A stretch of 64,000 bases of DNA from Mycobacterium persicum (GTDB lineage: Bacteria > Actinomycetota > Actinomycetes > Mycobacteriales > Mycobacteriaceae): assembly GCF_002086675.1 (NCBI RefSeq), contig NZ_MVIF01000019.1:1-64000 (forward strand), in the 5' to 3' direction. Under the pieces are notes generated by a model. That model did no database searches and was not told where the DNA came from. It saw only the letters and a list, made by a program, of their open reading frames with translations. Shown piece after piece: positions 34,954 through 43,676 of the stretch. Made by a program: the position numbers and the translations under genes. Numbering within the stretch: position 1 is the first letter of the stretch; the number at the start of each line of letters is the position of its first letter.

Positions 34954-37281
34954 GTGGTTGATCTACCACGCGGCACTGAGCAGTTCAGCGGAGTCATCAA
35001 CCCGTCGGCCGCCGAATCCACACCCGTCAAGCCGACGATCACCTATCCACCCGCCGGCGCTCCGAATGTCGTGGTCGTGCTGCTCGACGACGTCGGGTTT
35101 GGCGCCGCATCCACGTTCGGCGGCCCGGTCCCGACGCCCACGCTCGAACGTATTGCACGAACCGGCTTGCGTTACAACCAGTTCCACACCACCGCGCTGT
35201 GCTCCCCGACCCGCGCCGCGCTGCTGACCGGACGCAACCACCACAGCGCCCACATGGGCACCATCTGCGAGATCGCTTACGGATTCCCCGGTTACGACAG
35301 CGTGCTGCCGCAGAGCACCGCGACCGTCGCACAGGTCCTGCAAATGAACGGCTACAGCACCGCGCTTTTCGGCAAGGCGCACTTCACCCCCACCTGGGAG
35401 ACCGGCCCCGCCGGCCCGTTCGATCGCTGGCCCACCGGCCTCGGTTTCGAGCGCTTCTACGGTTTCCTGGGCGGCGACACGTCGCAGTACGAGCCGGCGC
35501 TTTACGACCAGACCACACCCGTCGAGCCGTATCTGGGGCGCGACGACTATCACCTCACCGAGGACCTTGCCGACAAGACGATTGAATGGATCCGCACACA
35601 ACAGACATCGGCGCCCGACAAGCCGTTTTTCGTGTACTTGGCGCCCGGGGCGACACACAGTCCGCACCAGGTGTGGCCGGAGTGGTCGGACCGGTTCGCC
35701 GGCCAATTCGACGGCGGCTGGGATGCGTTGCGGGAGCAGACGTTCGCCCGCCAGATCGAGATGGGTATCATCCCGCCCGGCACGCAGTTGACCCCTCGGC
35801 CCGAGCAGATCCCCGCCTGGGCGGACTACGACGATCGATACAAGCCGGTGGCCCGGCGCCTGATGGAGGTCTACGCCGGTTTCCTGGCCCACACCGACGC
35901 CCAGATCGGACGGGTCGTCGACGCCATCGACGAGTTGGGCCAATGGGACGACACACTGTTCATCTATGTGTGCGGCGACAACGGCGCCTCGGCGGAAGGG
36001 ACCCTGCACGGTGCCTGGAGCTCGCCGGCGTTTCAAAACGGGCTACCCGAAGACCCCGAATGGCTGCTTGAGCACCTGGCCGATTTCGGCACGGCACGCT
36101 GCGAGAACCACTACAACGTCGGCTGGGCCTGGGCACTCGACGCGCCGTTCCAGTGGATGAAGCAGGTGGCATCCCATTTCGGCGGCACCCGCAACGGGCT
36201 CGCTGTCTCCTGGCCATGCGGCATTCGGGCAACGGGGGAGCAGCGCAGCCAGTTTCACCACGTCATCGACATCGTCCCGACCATCCTGGAGGTCACCGGC
36301 ATCGAGATGCCGGAGCGCGTCAACGGCATCGAGCAGAAGCCGATCGAAGGCGTCAGCATGCGGTACTCGTTCGACGACGCCGACGCCGAAAGCCGCCGAA
36401 CTACACAGTATTTCGAGATCTTCGGCAATCGCGCCGTCTACCACGAAGGTTGGATAGCGTCCTGCTTCCATGGGCGACTGCCCTGGATCCGCGCCCAACG
36501 CAACATTCCGTTCGGCGAGGCCGAGCGCTGGGAGCTCTACCATCTGGCCGACGACTTCAGCCAAGGCGTCGACCTGGCCGAGCAGTACCCGGACAAGCTC
36601 GCCGAGCTGCAGGCCGTTTTCGACGCCGAAGCACGCAAGTACGATGTCTACCCGCTCAGCGATGCCACGCTGGCGCGGGCGCTGCCCGTCAACCGGCCGA
36701 GCCTGCTCGGTGATCGCACCTCGGTCACCTATTACCCGGGCCAGGTACGCATTCCCGAACCGGTGACGCTGAGCTACACCAGCACATCCTTCACGCTGCG
36801 GGCACAGTTGCACATCCCTCCCGGGGGTGCTCAGGGGGTGATCATTTCTGTCGGCGGGGCGATGGCCGGCTGGAGCCTTTATCTGCATGACGGCGTTCCC
36901 AGCTTTGCCTACAACTATCTGGGTCACGAACTCACCACAGTCACCGCACCCGGGCCACTGTCCGAAGGCCCTGTGAATCTTGGGCTTTCGTTCGATTACG
37001 ACGGCGAGGGACTGGGCAAGGGCGCGTCGGTGACGCTGCTGGTCGACGACGACGCTGTGGTGAACGGCCGGCTGGATCGCACCGTCCCGTTCCGGTTCTC
37101 GATGAGCGGCGAAACGCTGGATGTCGGCGTCGATACCGGGTCGCCGGTCGCACCGTACGGGCACGACTTCCGGTTCACCGGCCGGATCGATCGCATCGAC
37201 GCCACCGTCGACCCGCATCCGGCCGATCTCGCCGCCGCGATCGCCGAAGCCGAGATGCGCGCCGCGCTGGGCTCGCAGTAG
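34954..37281 (+). CDS. Arylsulfatase
   Basis: A 775-residue type I sulfatase. NVVVVLLDDVGFGAASTFGG (about 38-57) gives the first metal ligands (Asp-Asp). LCSPTRAALLTGRN (Cys83) is the C-x-P-x-R signature whose Cys becomes formylglycine. ALFGKAHFTPTWE and FVYLAPGATHSPHQ (catalytic His) and FIYVCGDNGASAEG (metal-binding Asp-Asn, about 336-350) follow. The last 150 residues form a beta-rich domain typical of long AtsB/AtsD-type enzymes. It hydrolyses sulfate esters; substrate unknown. The start is a GTG at 34954 with GGAGG upstream. No signal peptide is visible, so it is probably cytoplasmic. Confidence 0.93.
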   Translation: MVDLPRGTEQFSGVINPSAAESTPVKPTITYPPAGAPNVVVVLLDDVGFGAASTFGGPVPTPTLERIARTGLRYNQFHTTALCSPTRAALLTGRNHHSAHMGTICEIAYGFPGYDSVLPQSTATVAQVLQMNGYSTALFGKAHFTPTWETGPAGPFDRWPTGLGFERFYGFLGGDTSQYEPALYDQTTPVEPYLGRDDYHLTEDLADKTIEWIRTQQTSAPDKPFFVYLAPGATHSPHQVWPEWSDRFAGQFDGGWDALREQTFARQIEMGIIPPGTQLTPRPEQIPAWADYDDRYKPVARRLMEVYAGFLAHTDAQIGRVVDAIDELGQWDDTLFIYVCGDNGASAEGTLHGAWSSPAFQNGLPEDPEWLLEHLADFGTARCENHYNVGWAWALDAPFQWMKQVASHFGGTRNGLAVSWPCGIRATGEQRSQFHHVIDIVPTILEVTGIEMPERVNGIEQKPIEGVSMRYSFDDADAESRRTTQYFEIFGNRAVYHEGWIASCFHGRLPWIRAQRNIPFGEAERWELYHLADDFSQGVDLAEQYPDKLAELQAVFDAEARKYDVYPLSDATLARALPVNRPSLLGDRTSVTYYPGQVRIPEPVTLSYTSTSFTLRAQLHIPPGGAQGVIISVGGAMAGWSLYLHDGVPSFAYNYLGHELTTVTAPGPLSEGPVNLGLSFDYDGEGLGKGASVTLLVDDDAVVNGRLDRTVPFRFSMSGETLDVGVDTGSPVAPYGHDFRFTGRIDRIDATVDPHPADLAAAIAEAEMRAALGSQ

Positions 37282-37315
37282 CCGGGATGGCGCGACGACT
37301 CGCTATCCTCAGCCG

Positions 37316-38002
37316 GTGACCGCCATGTGGAGCAGCCTCATCCCGCTGATTCTCGGCGGCGTCGTGGAACCGATCGAGATCGCGATCACGATCATGTTGC
37401 TGGGCACGCCCTCGCATCTGCGGACGGCCGGCGCCTGGGTCGCCGGGCATATCGGCACCCGCCTTTTGCAGGGCCTCATTTTCGGCACCATCTTGCATTG
37501 GGGAGCCCGCGGGCGCAGCGCTGACACGAGTCACCCGCACCACTGGATTGTGTCGACGGTGCTGTTGGTGGTGGCCCTGCTGTTTCTGGTCACCGCCGCG
37601 CGCGAGCTGTTGAGCGACGACGATCCCGAGGCGCCGCCACCGAAGTGGATGAGGATGCTCATGTCGGCGACACCGATCAAGGCCTTCTTCATCGGGGCGG
37701 GTGTGATCACGGTCTCGGTCAAGGCGTGGGTGTTCACCCTGGCGGCCATCAGCGTGATCGGCGGCGCGGGTTTGCCGCGGACCGCCAATATCGCCTCCTA
37801 CATCGCATTCGTGCTGCTGGCCATGAGCGCCAATCTGCTGATCATCGCGATGGCTGCGTTATTCCCTGCCCAGTCGCGCACCCTGCTGGACCGGATCCTG
37901 CGCTGGCTGCAGGCCAACAACCGGCCCATCATGGTCGTGGTGGGAACGGTTTTCGGACTCTGGTTCGGGTGGAAAGCCTTGCACGGCTTGGGAATTCTCT
38001 AA
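37316..38002 (+). CDS. GAP family integral membrane protein (Sap-like)
   Basis: A 228-residue membrane protein with about six transmembrane segments. VEPIEIAITIMLLGTP after the first segment, GHIGTRLLQGLIFGTILHWG and MSATPIKAFFIGAGVITVSV are blocks of the GAP/Sap protein family. The M. smegmatis family member is linked to glycopeptidolipid transport, and others resemble LysE-type exporters. The cargo here is unknown. A GTG at 37316 or an ATG at 37325 could be the start. The stop codon overlaps that of the convergent transporter gene. Confidence 0.85.
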   Translation: MTAMWSSLIPLILGGVVEPIEIAITIMLLGTPSHLRTAGAWVAGHIGTRLLQGLIFGTILHWGARGRSADTSHPHHWIVSTVLLVVALLFLVTAARELLSDDDPEAPPPKWMRMLMSATPIKAFFIGAGVITVSVKAWVFTLAAISVIGGAGLPRTANIASYIAFVLLAMSANLLIIAMAALFPAQSRTLLDRILRWLQANNRPIMVVVGTVFGLWFGWKALHGLGIL

Positions 38003-38850
38003 CCGGGCGAGGCAGCTTCGTGCCGCCGCACCCAACGGATGTAGAGGATGCCGACGCCGGCGGTGATCAGGCCGTAGAGCGCAACCGCCCCGTGTTCGTC
38101 GGTGTCGGGAAAATTCGCCGACGCGATGGTCAGCGCCGTTGCCGGGTGGCGGCAACTGCTCGCGAACGCCACCACCGCCGAAAACTGCCGATCGGGCCCA
38201 CCGAGCAGATGCCCGACGAGCAACGTGGCCACGACAAACACCGCCATGGCGACCAGGGTGGATCCGCTCAGGAGCTTCCACATCCGCGGCGCCGTGGCAA
38301 TCAACAGCACGATCATTGCCACCGGCAGCACCCAGCGCTGGGCGCTCTCGATGGGACCCGCGATACGCTTGGCCGCCGCCGGCCAGACCGCCCCGATCGT
38401 CATTCCGGCGACGAGCGGCGCCAACACCGACACCAGCATCAGCTTGCCGATCGCCCACGGGCTGACCACGTACTGATGCCCGAATACGTTGCCCAGCAAG
38501 GTCGCAGCCACGGCGAGCACCGGAACGGCGAGCACCGCCAGCACGATGACCAGGCCCAGCCCGAACTGGACCTGTCCACCGGCCTTTTCCCCGCGCCGGG
38601 GCAACAATGGCGGTAACGGTGAGATCGCCAACGTCACCAGCGCAATGGCAACCTCCGGCCGCAGATCCATCATCTGGACCAGCAGCACCGCCACCCCGGG
38701 TGCAACGACGAGAACGGAGAGTAGCGACCGCGCCAGCAGTCCCGGACGTTGCGTCAGGTAACCCACATCGGCGAACTGCGCGGTCAACCCGTAACCCAGG
38801 ATCACGACGAACAGGCTTATCTGAAAGGCGAGCTTCGCCGCTTCTGCCAT
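37999..38850 (-). CDS. Bile acid:sodium symporter (BASS/SBF) family transporter
   Basis: A 283-residue membrane protein with eight or nine hydrophobic segments. ALVTLAISPLPPLLPRR (about 70-86), GKLMLVSVLAPLVAGMTIGA (about 131-150) and VAFASSCRHPATALTIASAN (about 222-241) correspond to conserved BASS-family regions, the last being the crossover helix with the S-x-R-x-P-x-x-A pattern. Members carry organic anions such as bile acids, pantothenate or arsenite relatives; the substrate is not predictable. The ATG at 38850 begins the first hydrophobic segment. Confidence 0.82.
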   Translation of the reverse strand: MAEAAKLAFQISLFVVILGYGLTAQFADVGYLTQRPGLLARSLLSVLVVAPGVAVLLVQMMDLRPEVAIALVTLAISPLPPLLPRRGEKAGGQVQFGLGLVIVLAVLAVPVLAVAATLLGNVFGHQYVVSPWAIGKLMLVSVLAPLVAGMTIGAVWPAAAKRIAGPIESAQRWVLPVAMIVLLIATAPRMWKLLSGSTLVAMAVFVVATLLVGHLLGGPDRQFSAVVAFASSCRHPATALTIASANFPDTDEHGAVALYGLITAGVGILYIRWVRRHEAASPG

Positions 38851-39105
38851 TGTCACGACGCACAGCCTGCCATGACCCCCGGTGCCGCCAGCGCCGCAAT
38901 CCCGAAACCGGTGTCGCAGCGCCGTCAGGCCGCGGCCGGTCCGATACGAAACGTCTTCGGTCCCAGTACATTCGAGGGTGCAGCTGCCGGCTGATCCGGG
39001 TCTCGACAGCCCAGGTCGGACGGATCGTCGTCCGGGACTTCCCGGCAAGTCCGCCGCCATGGCCTGGAGGGAACGTGCCGTTCGGACGCGCCGGCACTCG
39101 GCGTG

Positions 39106-39837
39106 TCAGGCACGGCCATCGACTCGAATCGCCGACTCGACGTCGTCGGCGCTGAGTTCCTTGGTGCAGAAGAACCAGTCGTCGCACTCGACGCCCGCGA
39201 CGTGACCATCCATTCGCTCCTTGGCGGTGCCGCACGAACCCGCTGGTGGCACCATCACCCGGTCGCCGGGGCGCCAATCGGCCGGCGTCGCGACATCGAA
39301 GCGATCGGCCGTCTGCAGTGCCTTGACCGCTCGCAACAGCTCGTCGAAGTTGCGTCCGAGGCTCAGCGGGTAATAGATGATCGCGCGGACTATGGCCGTT
39401 GGGTCGATGATGAAGACCGCGCGCACCGCCTTCATGGTGTCCTCGCCCGGCATGATCATCCCGTACTTCTGCGCGACCTGCATCGAGACATCCTCGACGA
39501 GCGGGAAACCGACTTCCACGTCATGCATACCGCGGAAACTGATCTTGTCCTTGACGGTTCGTAACCAGGCGATGTGGCTGTACAGCGAGTCCACGGACAA
39601 GCCGACCAGCTCGGTGTTATAGGCCGCGAACTCCTGCTGCATCGACGCGAACGTCATGAATTCGCTCGTGCACACCGGCGTGAAATCCGCTGGATGGGAG
39701 AAGAAGATCACCCACTTGCCGGCATAGTCGGCGGGGAAGTTGATCCGGCCCTGCGTGGTGACGGCGGTAAAAGCCGGCGCCGGTTCCCCGATCCGGGGCA
39801 AGGCTGCAGCGGCGGCGGGAGTGTCGGTGACGGTCAT
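39106..39837 (-). CDS. 1-Cys peroxiredoxin (Prx6/archaeal type)
   Basis: A 243-residue peroxiredoxin, long form. Peroxidatic site: FFSHPADFTPVCTSEF, Cys56, with the Pro-x3-Thr/Ser-x2-Cys arrangement; the conserved Arg lies in IIYYPLSLGRNFDELLRA. The C-terminal arm, absent from short AhpC/TSA proteins, carries extra Cys (GSCGTAKERM, GVECDDWFFCTKELS), as in archaeal Prx6-type enzymes that form intramolecular disulfides. It reduces peroxides with thiol donors. An AAAGGA ribosome binding site precedes the ATG. A CsoR-family-like palindrome at 39872-39887 sits 35 bp upstream, suggesting control by copper or sulfane sulfur. Confidence 0.92.
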   Translation of the reverse strand: MTVTDTPAAAAALPRIGEPAPAFTAVTTQGRINFPADYAGKWVIFFSHPADFTPVCTSEFMTFASMQQEFAAYNTELVGLSVDSLYSHIAWLRTVKDKISFRGMHDVEVGFPLVEDVSMQVAQKYGMIMPGEDTMKAVRAVFIIDPTAIVRAIIYYPLSLGRNFDELLRAVKALQTADRFDVATPADWRPGDRVMVPPAGSCGTAKERMDGHVAGVECDDWFFCTKELSADDVESAIRVDGRA

Positions 39838-39871
39838 CGTGGTCCTTTCGGTGGTTCAAACAGCTCAACAA

Positions 39872-39887
39872 ATACCCATAGGGGTAT
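39872..39887. promoter_or_regulatory. Palindromic CsoR/RicR/CstR-like operator
   Basis: ATACCC-ATAG-GGGTAT: two six-base arms that are perfect inverted repeats around a four-base spacer. This matches the A/T-flanked C-tract/G-tract design of operators bound by CsoR-family repressors (copper sensors CsoR/RicR, persulfide sensor CstR). It lies upstream of the peroxiredoxin start, in the position expected for promoter overlap. No CsoR-family gene is in the window, so the regulator would act in trans. Confidence 0.55.
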
Positions 39888-39920
39888 ATTCCGATCGTCC
39901 GCCCCTGCCCGCCCGAAGAC

Positions 39921-40448
39921 TCAGGGGCTGGTGCCCTGGTTGACGATGAGCGGCGGTGGCGCTCCTTCATGGGGGTCGGCATGGGTCTTGTAGAACGGCG
40001 GCAGCGTGCCCGCGCCCGCCTCGAACGGTGCGAGGTATTCGGCGTCGAATGTCACCCGGTACCACTGGATTCCGAGCGACGCCGAGATGTCCGGGTCGCT
40101 GCTCGTGGCGTGGGCGATGTTGGTGACTCGTACGCATTTCACGTGCTCACTCATGATCGACGAGAACGTCGCCAGCCCGGTGCTGTCCCGATCCGGTTCC
40201 GTGGCACCGTAATTGGCACGCAGCGGACCGCCGAGGTATCCCCACGCGGTGATGTAGTCGTGGTTGTTGATTGCCGAGAAGTAGTCGGCGATCACCTGCT
40301 GACCCTTGCCGGCAGGGACGGCGTCGGGCTGACCGTTGGCGCACCCCGGATCGGTCGTGCCGCGTCCGGCCGGGGCCACCGCGACGCCGATCAACACCGC
40401 CACCGCGGCGATTAACGAGCCCGCGCTCCGAAACCGTGAAATAGCCAT
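39921..40448 (-). CDS. Secreted protein with probable NTF2/SnoaL-like domain
   Basis: A 175-residue exported protein: signal peptide about 1-27 (MAISRFRSAG, then IAAVAVLIGVAVAPAG). After it comes AGKGQQVIADYFSAINNHDY, a helix pattern common at the start of NTF2-like folds in extracytoplasmic proteins. Two Cys (PGCANG, HVKCVRV) could pair. The C-terminal part has alternating beta patterns (IQWYRVTFDAEYLAPF). Several mycobacterial exported proteins have this build; function is unknown. It lies downstream of the peroxiredoxin promoter region on the same strand. Confidence 0.75.
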   Translation of the reverse strand: MAISRFRSAGSLIAAVAVLIGVAVAPAGRGTTDPGCANGQPDAVPAGKGQQVIADYFSAINNHDYITAWGYLGGPLRANYGATEPDRDSTGLATFSSIMSEHVKCVRVTNIAHATSSDPDISASLGIQWYRVTFDAEYLAPFEAGAGTLPPFYKTHADPHEGAPPPLIVNQGTSP

Positions 40449-40576
40449 ACCGGCCAACATAAAGGGGACTTTGGCCTCTTATCCACGACTTGCGGCGACG
40501 GCGATCATGGACGACGTCGCCAGCACGAACTCGGGACCGTTCAGCTTCGTCACAGAACGTCACCTAGGAGTAGCAC

Positions 40577-40945
40577 ATGATCGAATACGACTTGGACACC
40601 GACCACTCGATCCTGCTGGTGCGGCCCAAATCCGCGCTCGACAGCGATGACTTCGACCAACTCGCGAAGACGGTTGACCCCCATATCGAGGCGGCGGGCG
40701 ACCTGGCCGGGCTGATCATCGATGCTCCCGGGTTTCCCGGCTGGGACAGCTTCGGGGCGATGGTTACCCACTTCCGATTCATCCGGGATCACCACAAGCA
40801 CGTGAAAAAGGTCGCCGTGGTCACCGACTCTCATCTAGGAGATGTCGCCGAGCATCTGACATCACACTTCGTGGCGGCAACGATTCGTCACTTTCCCGCC
40901 GCACAGACCGACGAAGCACGAAAATGGATTATCGACGGCTCCTAA
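40577..40945 (+). CDS. SpoIIAA/STAS-like protein (DUF3478 type)
   Basis: A 122-residue protein matching the small STAS-like family typified by HSILLVRPKSALDSDDFDQL at the start, GLIIDAPGFPGWDSFGAMVT in the middle (the characteristic GW-x-S-F-x-A block) and VKKVAVVTDSHLGDV later. It ends ARKWIID. Members have been described as SpoIIAA-like and may bind lipids or regulate; no phosphorylatable STAS Ser is clear. The start ATG follows AGGAGTAGCAC, a good binding site. Confidence 0.85.
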   Translation: MIEYDLDTDHSILLVRPKSALDSDDFDQLAKTVDPHIEAAGDLAGLIIDAPGFPGWDSFGAMVTHFRFIRDHHKHVKKVAVVTDSHLGDVAEHLTSHFVAATIRHFPAAQTDEARKWIIDGS

Positions 40946-41040
40946 ACCATCGGCTCCCGATCTGAACTGACGACGCCGGCCCCGCTGATGAGCTTTCGCG
41001 AATCCGTCCCACCGTTCGGCCCGCGTGCCACGATGGTCGA

Positions 41041-41814
41041 ATGTCCGCCACACCCGCACCGTCGTCGCAAGCGCCAGATGAGAATTCGGCCCTGGCGGGG
41101 TACCCGGTCACCGCCCCGCCGCTGACCGGTCGGGTTACCTTCGACCAGCTCTGGACCGATTTGACGTTCGTCCATTGGCCGGTGTTACCCGACAGTGTCG
41201 CGCAGCTGTATCCACCCGGGACCCGACCCGACGTCTTCGCCGATGGGATGACCTACGTGGCGCTGGTCCCTTTTGCCATGACCGGCACCAAGCTCGGCAC
41301 CGCACTCCCGCTGCCGTATTTCGGCAGCTTTCAGGAGACCAACATCCGGCTCTACTCGATCGATGACGCCGGTCGCCACGGCGTCCTTTTCCGGTCACTG
41401 GAAACGGCACGGCTGGCGGTCGTGCCCGTCACCCGGATCGGCCTGGGCGTCCCTTATACCTGGGCCAGGATGCGAATGACACGCTGCGGCAAACGGATTA
41501 CGTATGACAGTGTGCGCCGTTGGCCGCGGCGCGGGCTGCGCAGCCGGCTCACCATCGAAATTGGCGAGGTGGTCGACCCCACGCCGTTGGAGATCTGGCT
41601 GACCGCCCGTTGGGGCGCCCACACTCGCCACGGCGGCCGGACGTGGTGGGTACCGAATGAGCATGAAACGTGGCCATTGCACGCCGCCGAGATCGTCGAA
41701 CTGGATGACGAACTGCGCGACGCGAGCGGGGTGCGACCCGCCGGCCCGCGGTTGCGCGCCCTGTATTCACCTGATATGCGAACGCGTTTCGGACGTCGCT
41801 GCCTCGTCGGGTGA
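41041..41814 (+). CDS. YqjF-like DUF2071 protein (acetoacetate decarboxylase-like fold)
   Basis: A 257-residue protein. It has the DUF2071 pattern: LTFVHWPVLPDSVAQLYPPG (about 41-60), VALVPFAMTGTKLG, SFQETNIRLYSIDDAGRHGV (about 95-120) with FRSLETARLAVVPVTRIGLG, and WPLHAAEIVELDDEL near the end. The family is related in fold to acetoacetate decarboxylase, but its activity is unknown. Start ATG at 41041. It is convergent with the Cys-rich gene, with three bases between the stops. Confidence 0.85.
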   Translation: MSATPAPSSQAPDENSALAGYPVTAPPLTGRVTFDQLWTDLTFVHWPVLPDSVAQLYPPGTRPDVFADGMTYVALVPFAMTGTKLGTALPLPYFGSFQETNIRLYSIDDAGRHGVLFRSLETARLAVVPVTRIGLGVPYTWARMRMTRCGKRITYDSVRRWPRRGLRSRLTIEIGEVVDPTPLEIWLTARWGAHTRHGGRTWWVPNEHETWPLHAAEIVELDDELRDASGVRPAGPRLRALYSPDMRTRFGRRCLVG

Positions 41815-41817
41815 GGT

Positions 41818-42243
41818 TCAATAGGCCAGCACGTGGAAATGCCCACGGGGACAGTCGCCTTCGATGCCGCTGAACGGGTCGTCGTCGAATTCGCGCCAGT
41901 TCCAATGCTCTCCGCAGTAGGACGCCGCGCAGTCCGGGCAATGGAAGGGTGCGTAAGCGTAGCCGACGCGATACAGCGCGGACGCGTTCGCGCCGGCGAT
42001 CGCTTCGGCCACGGCGTCGGCGCGGTCGGCCGAAAGGGGCTGAGTGGCCACGCCGAAGAAGGTCTGCACCACGACCCGCGCTTGGCCATGCGGGCGAACC
42101 AGGGCATCCAGCCCGGCCAACGCCTCGAGGGCCGGCCGGGATTTGTCACCGAGCGGTTCGGCTGGTCCGGCGAGCCGCACTCGTCCCGCAACGTTGCCGC
42201 ATACCGCGCAACCGAAGCTCGCCTCAGGGGCAGGTATATCCAC
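41818..42243 (-). CDS. Cys/His-rich, probably zinc-binding protein of unknown function
   Basis: A 141-residue protein with probable metal-binding clusters at both ends: FGCAVCGNVAG (C-x-x-C, about residues 10-20) and FHCPDCAASYCGEHWNWREF (C-x-x-C with further Cys and His, about 99-118), then GDCPRGHFHVL. The middle is helical. Such clusters suggest a structural zinc site. The GTG start at 42243 lies inside the last codons of the upstream deleted SDR gene (20-base overlap), so it was originally translationally coupled to it. The family is unrecognised; in M. tuberculosis Rv1929c follows the SDR gene Rv1928c but is longer. Confidence 0.7.
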   Translation of the reverse strand: MDIPAPEASFGCAVCGNVAGRVRLAGPAEPLGDKSRPALEALAGLDALVRPHGQARVVVQTFFGVATQPLSADRADAVAEAIAGANASALYRVGYAYAPFHCPDCAASYCGEHWNWREFDDDPFSGIEGDCPRGHFHVLAY

Positions 42244-42482
42244 CGTCGATCACAATATCGGAGCCCGTCATGTAACTCGATGCCTCGCTGGCCAAGTCCA
42301 GGTAGAGGCCGGTGAGTTCATCCGTACGGCGCAGGCGGCCGAGCGGTATTTTGGGCTTCCACAAACGCCTTGCGGCAATGGCTACTTGGCGCCGGCCTCG
42401 AACGTACGCCAGAGCCACCTTCTTGCCGATGCCGGCGCAGCCCCCGGTGATCAGAGCCCGCTTGCCGGGTAAGTCAATTCGT
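42224..42482 (-). pseudogene. Short-chain dehydrogenase with internal deletion
   Basis: The minus frame starts DLPGKRALITGGCAGIGKKV, the SDR cofactor motif T-G-x3-G-I-G, then ALAYVRGRRQVAIAARR. After a short bridge (LWKPK) it continues directly with IPLGRLRRTDELTGLYLDLA and SYMTGSDIVIDGGYTCP, the SDR C-terminus. The middle of the protein, including the Ser and Tyr-x3-Lys catalytic residues (about 150-160 residues), is missing while the reading frame is kept. There is no good in-frame start: an ATG at about 42486 is in another frame and meets a TGA. Position resembles Rv1928c. Confidence 0.85.
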
Positions 42483-42704
42483 CATCCCTCCAGCCCTGAC
42501 CGCCAATCGACGCGGGCTCTAGTGTGTCCGGTAGGGGCGGGCGGCCGGCTTGCCACCGACCACATCCTGGCCCCCGAAACTTCACCGCGGTAACGCTGTT
42601 CGAATCGTAGGAGTTATGCCTGCGCGCCTGTATCGACCGGCTGCGCGATCAGGGGCACACCGGGCGTCCCGGAGAAGCAGACCTGAATAGACGGTTGGCC
42701 AGCA

Positions 42705-43676
42705 TCAGGGACCCGGCTGAGGGCCTTCGTCTCCGCCCTCAGGCCAATATATGAACTCGTGATTTTCCGGGATTGGCAATGTTTGGTTTGAGAACTGCGT
42801 TAACAATTCAATTGGGTCTTCCTGTTGCATGGTGCGCAAATAGTCGGCGAATACCGGATCCACCTTGAAGCCATTTATAATCATGTCGCGATTCAGATCG
42901 TCATTATCCGCCGAATGATTAACTATTGCCTCATTCTGAGCATCACGCATAAGCTGAGTGAGGTCTTCTATGTGTACATAACCGGCCCTTTCCGGAATGT
43001 AGACATACGAATTCGGGTCCAACGCAAGGTTGTTAAGCGGTCGATAGACCGGCAATTCGTTGAATCGTGCTTCCATGTTTTGCTCGCCGCTATTATGTAT
43101 CCAATCGCTGTTCTCGGGTCTTTCCGGGTCGGGTAGCGGGTGAAAGTTGTCGGCCGGAACATTCGAGATCTCAGTCGGATTCACTGACCCGCCTTCGTCA
43201 TCGGACGAATCATCGTAATCGTAGTGGTCCGCCGGGAGATTTATTGTCGGCCGGTATTCGAGCACAGTCGGCAGCTCAGTACCACCATTGCCTATCTGAG
43301 CGGTTGCGGCGGGCGTATCGGCAACATCGACGTCCTGGGTGTTCGTGGCGGTGGCGTCACTCTGCGTCGAATTAGTCGTGGAGCTATCAGTCAGATCGCT
43401 GGTGGCGCTTGTGCAGCTATCAAGTTTGAAGCCATCACGGGCGGCCAAAGTGATGGCGAGCCGGCCCACGCCGATATGAGAACTGCCGCTGTCCGCGGCG
43501 ATGATCGCATCCAGGGCGGCGGTGACCCCGCTGGCCAGGGCCAGAGCTCCAAGTGCGGCAGTGGCGGCCTGCGTGCGCCGCTGCAGCTTGCTCCGCCTGG
43601 CCTTCATGCGCCCCGCGGCGGCGTCCGCGTAAGAGACGTCGCCTTTCGGCATCGATTTATGGGGTTGTTCAATCAT
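42705..43676 (-). CDS. Membrane-anchored acidic protein of unknown function in an AT-richer islet
   Basis: A 323-residue protein. Its N-terminus is polar and basic (GRMKARRSKLQRRTQ, about 22-36), followed by one hydrophobic segment (about 37-56; TAALGALALASGVTAALDAI) that may act as signal anchor. The rest is acidic, Asn/Asp/Thr-rich and low in hydrophobics (YDYDDSSDDEGG), with a predicted helical patch near EDLTQLMRDAQNEAI. Codon use is visibly less GC-biased than neighbours. A GAAGAGG site precedes the ATG at 43676. No family is recognised. The combination of anchor, acidic linker and atypical composition suggests acquisition by transfer. Confidence 0.6.
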   Translation of the reverse strand: MIEQPHKSMPKGDVSYADAAAGRMKARRSKLQRRTQAATAALGALALASGVTAALDAIIAADSGSSHIGVGRLAITLAARDGFKLDSCTSATSDLTDSSTTNSTQSDATATNTQDVDVADTPAATAQIGNGGTELPTVLEYRPTINLPADHYDYDDSSDDEGGSVNPTEISNVPADNFHPLPDPERPENSDWIHNSGEQNMEARFNELPVYRPLNNLALDPNSYVYIPERAGYVHIEDLTQLMRDAQNEAIVNHSADNDDLNRDMIINGFKVDPVFADYLRTMQQEDPIELLTQFSNQTLPIPENHEFIYWPEGGDEGPQPGP

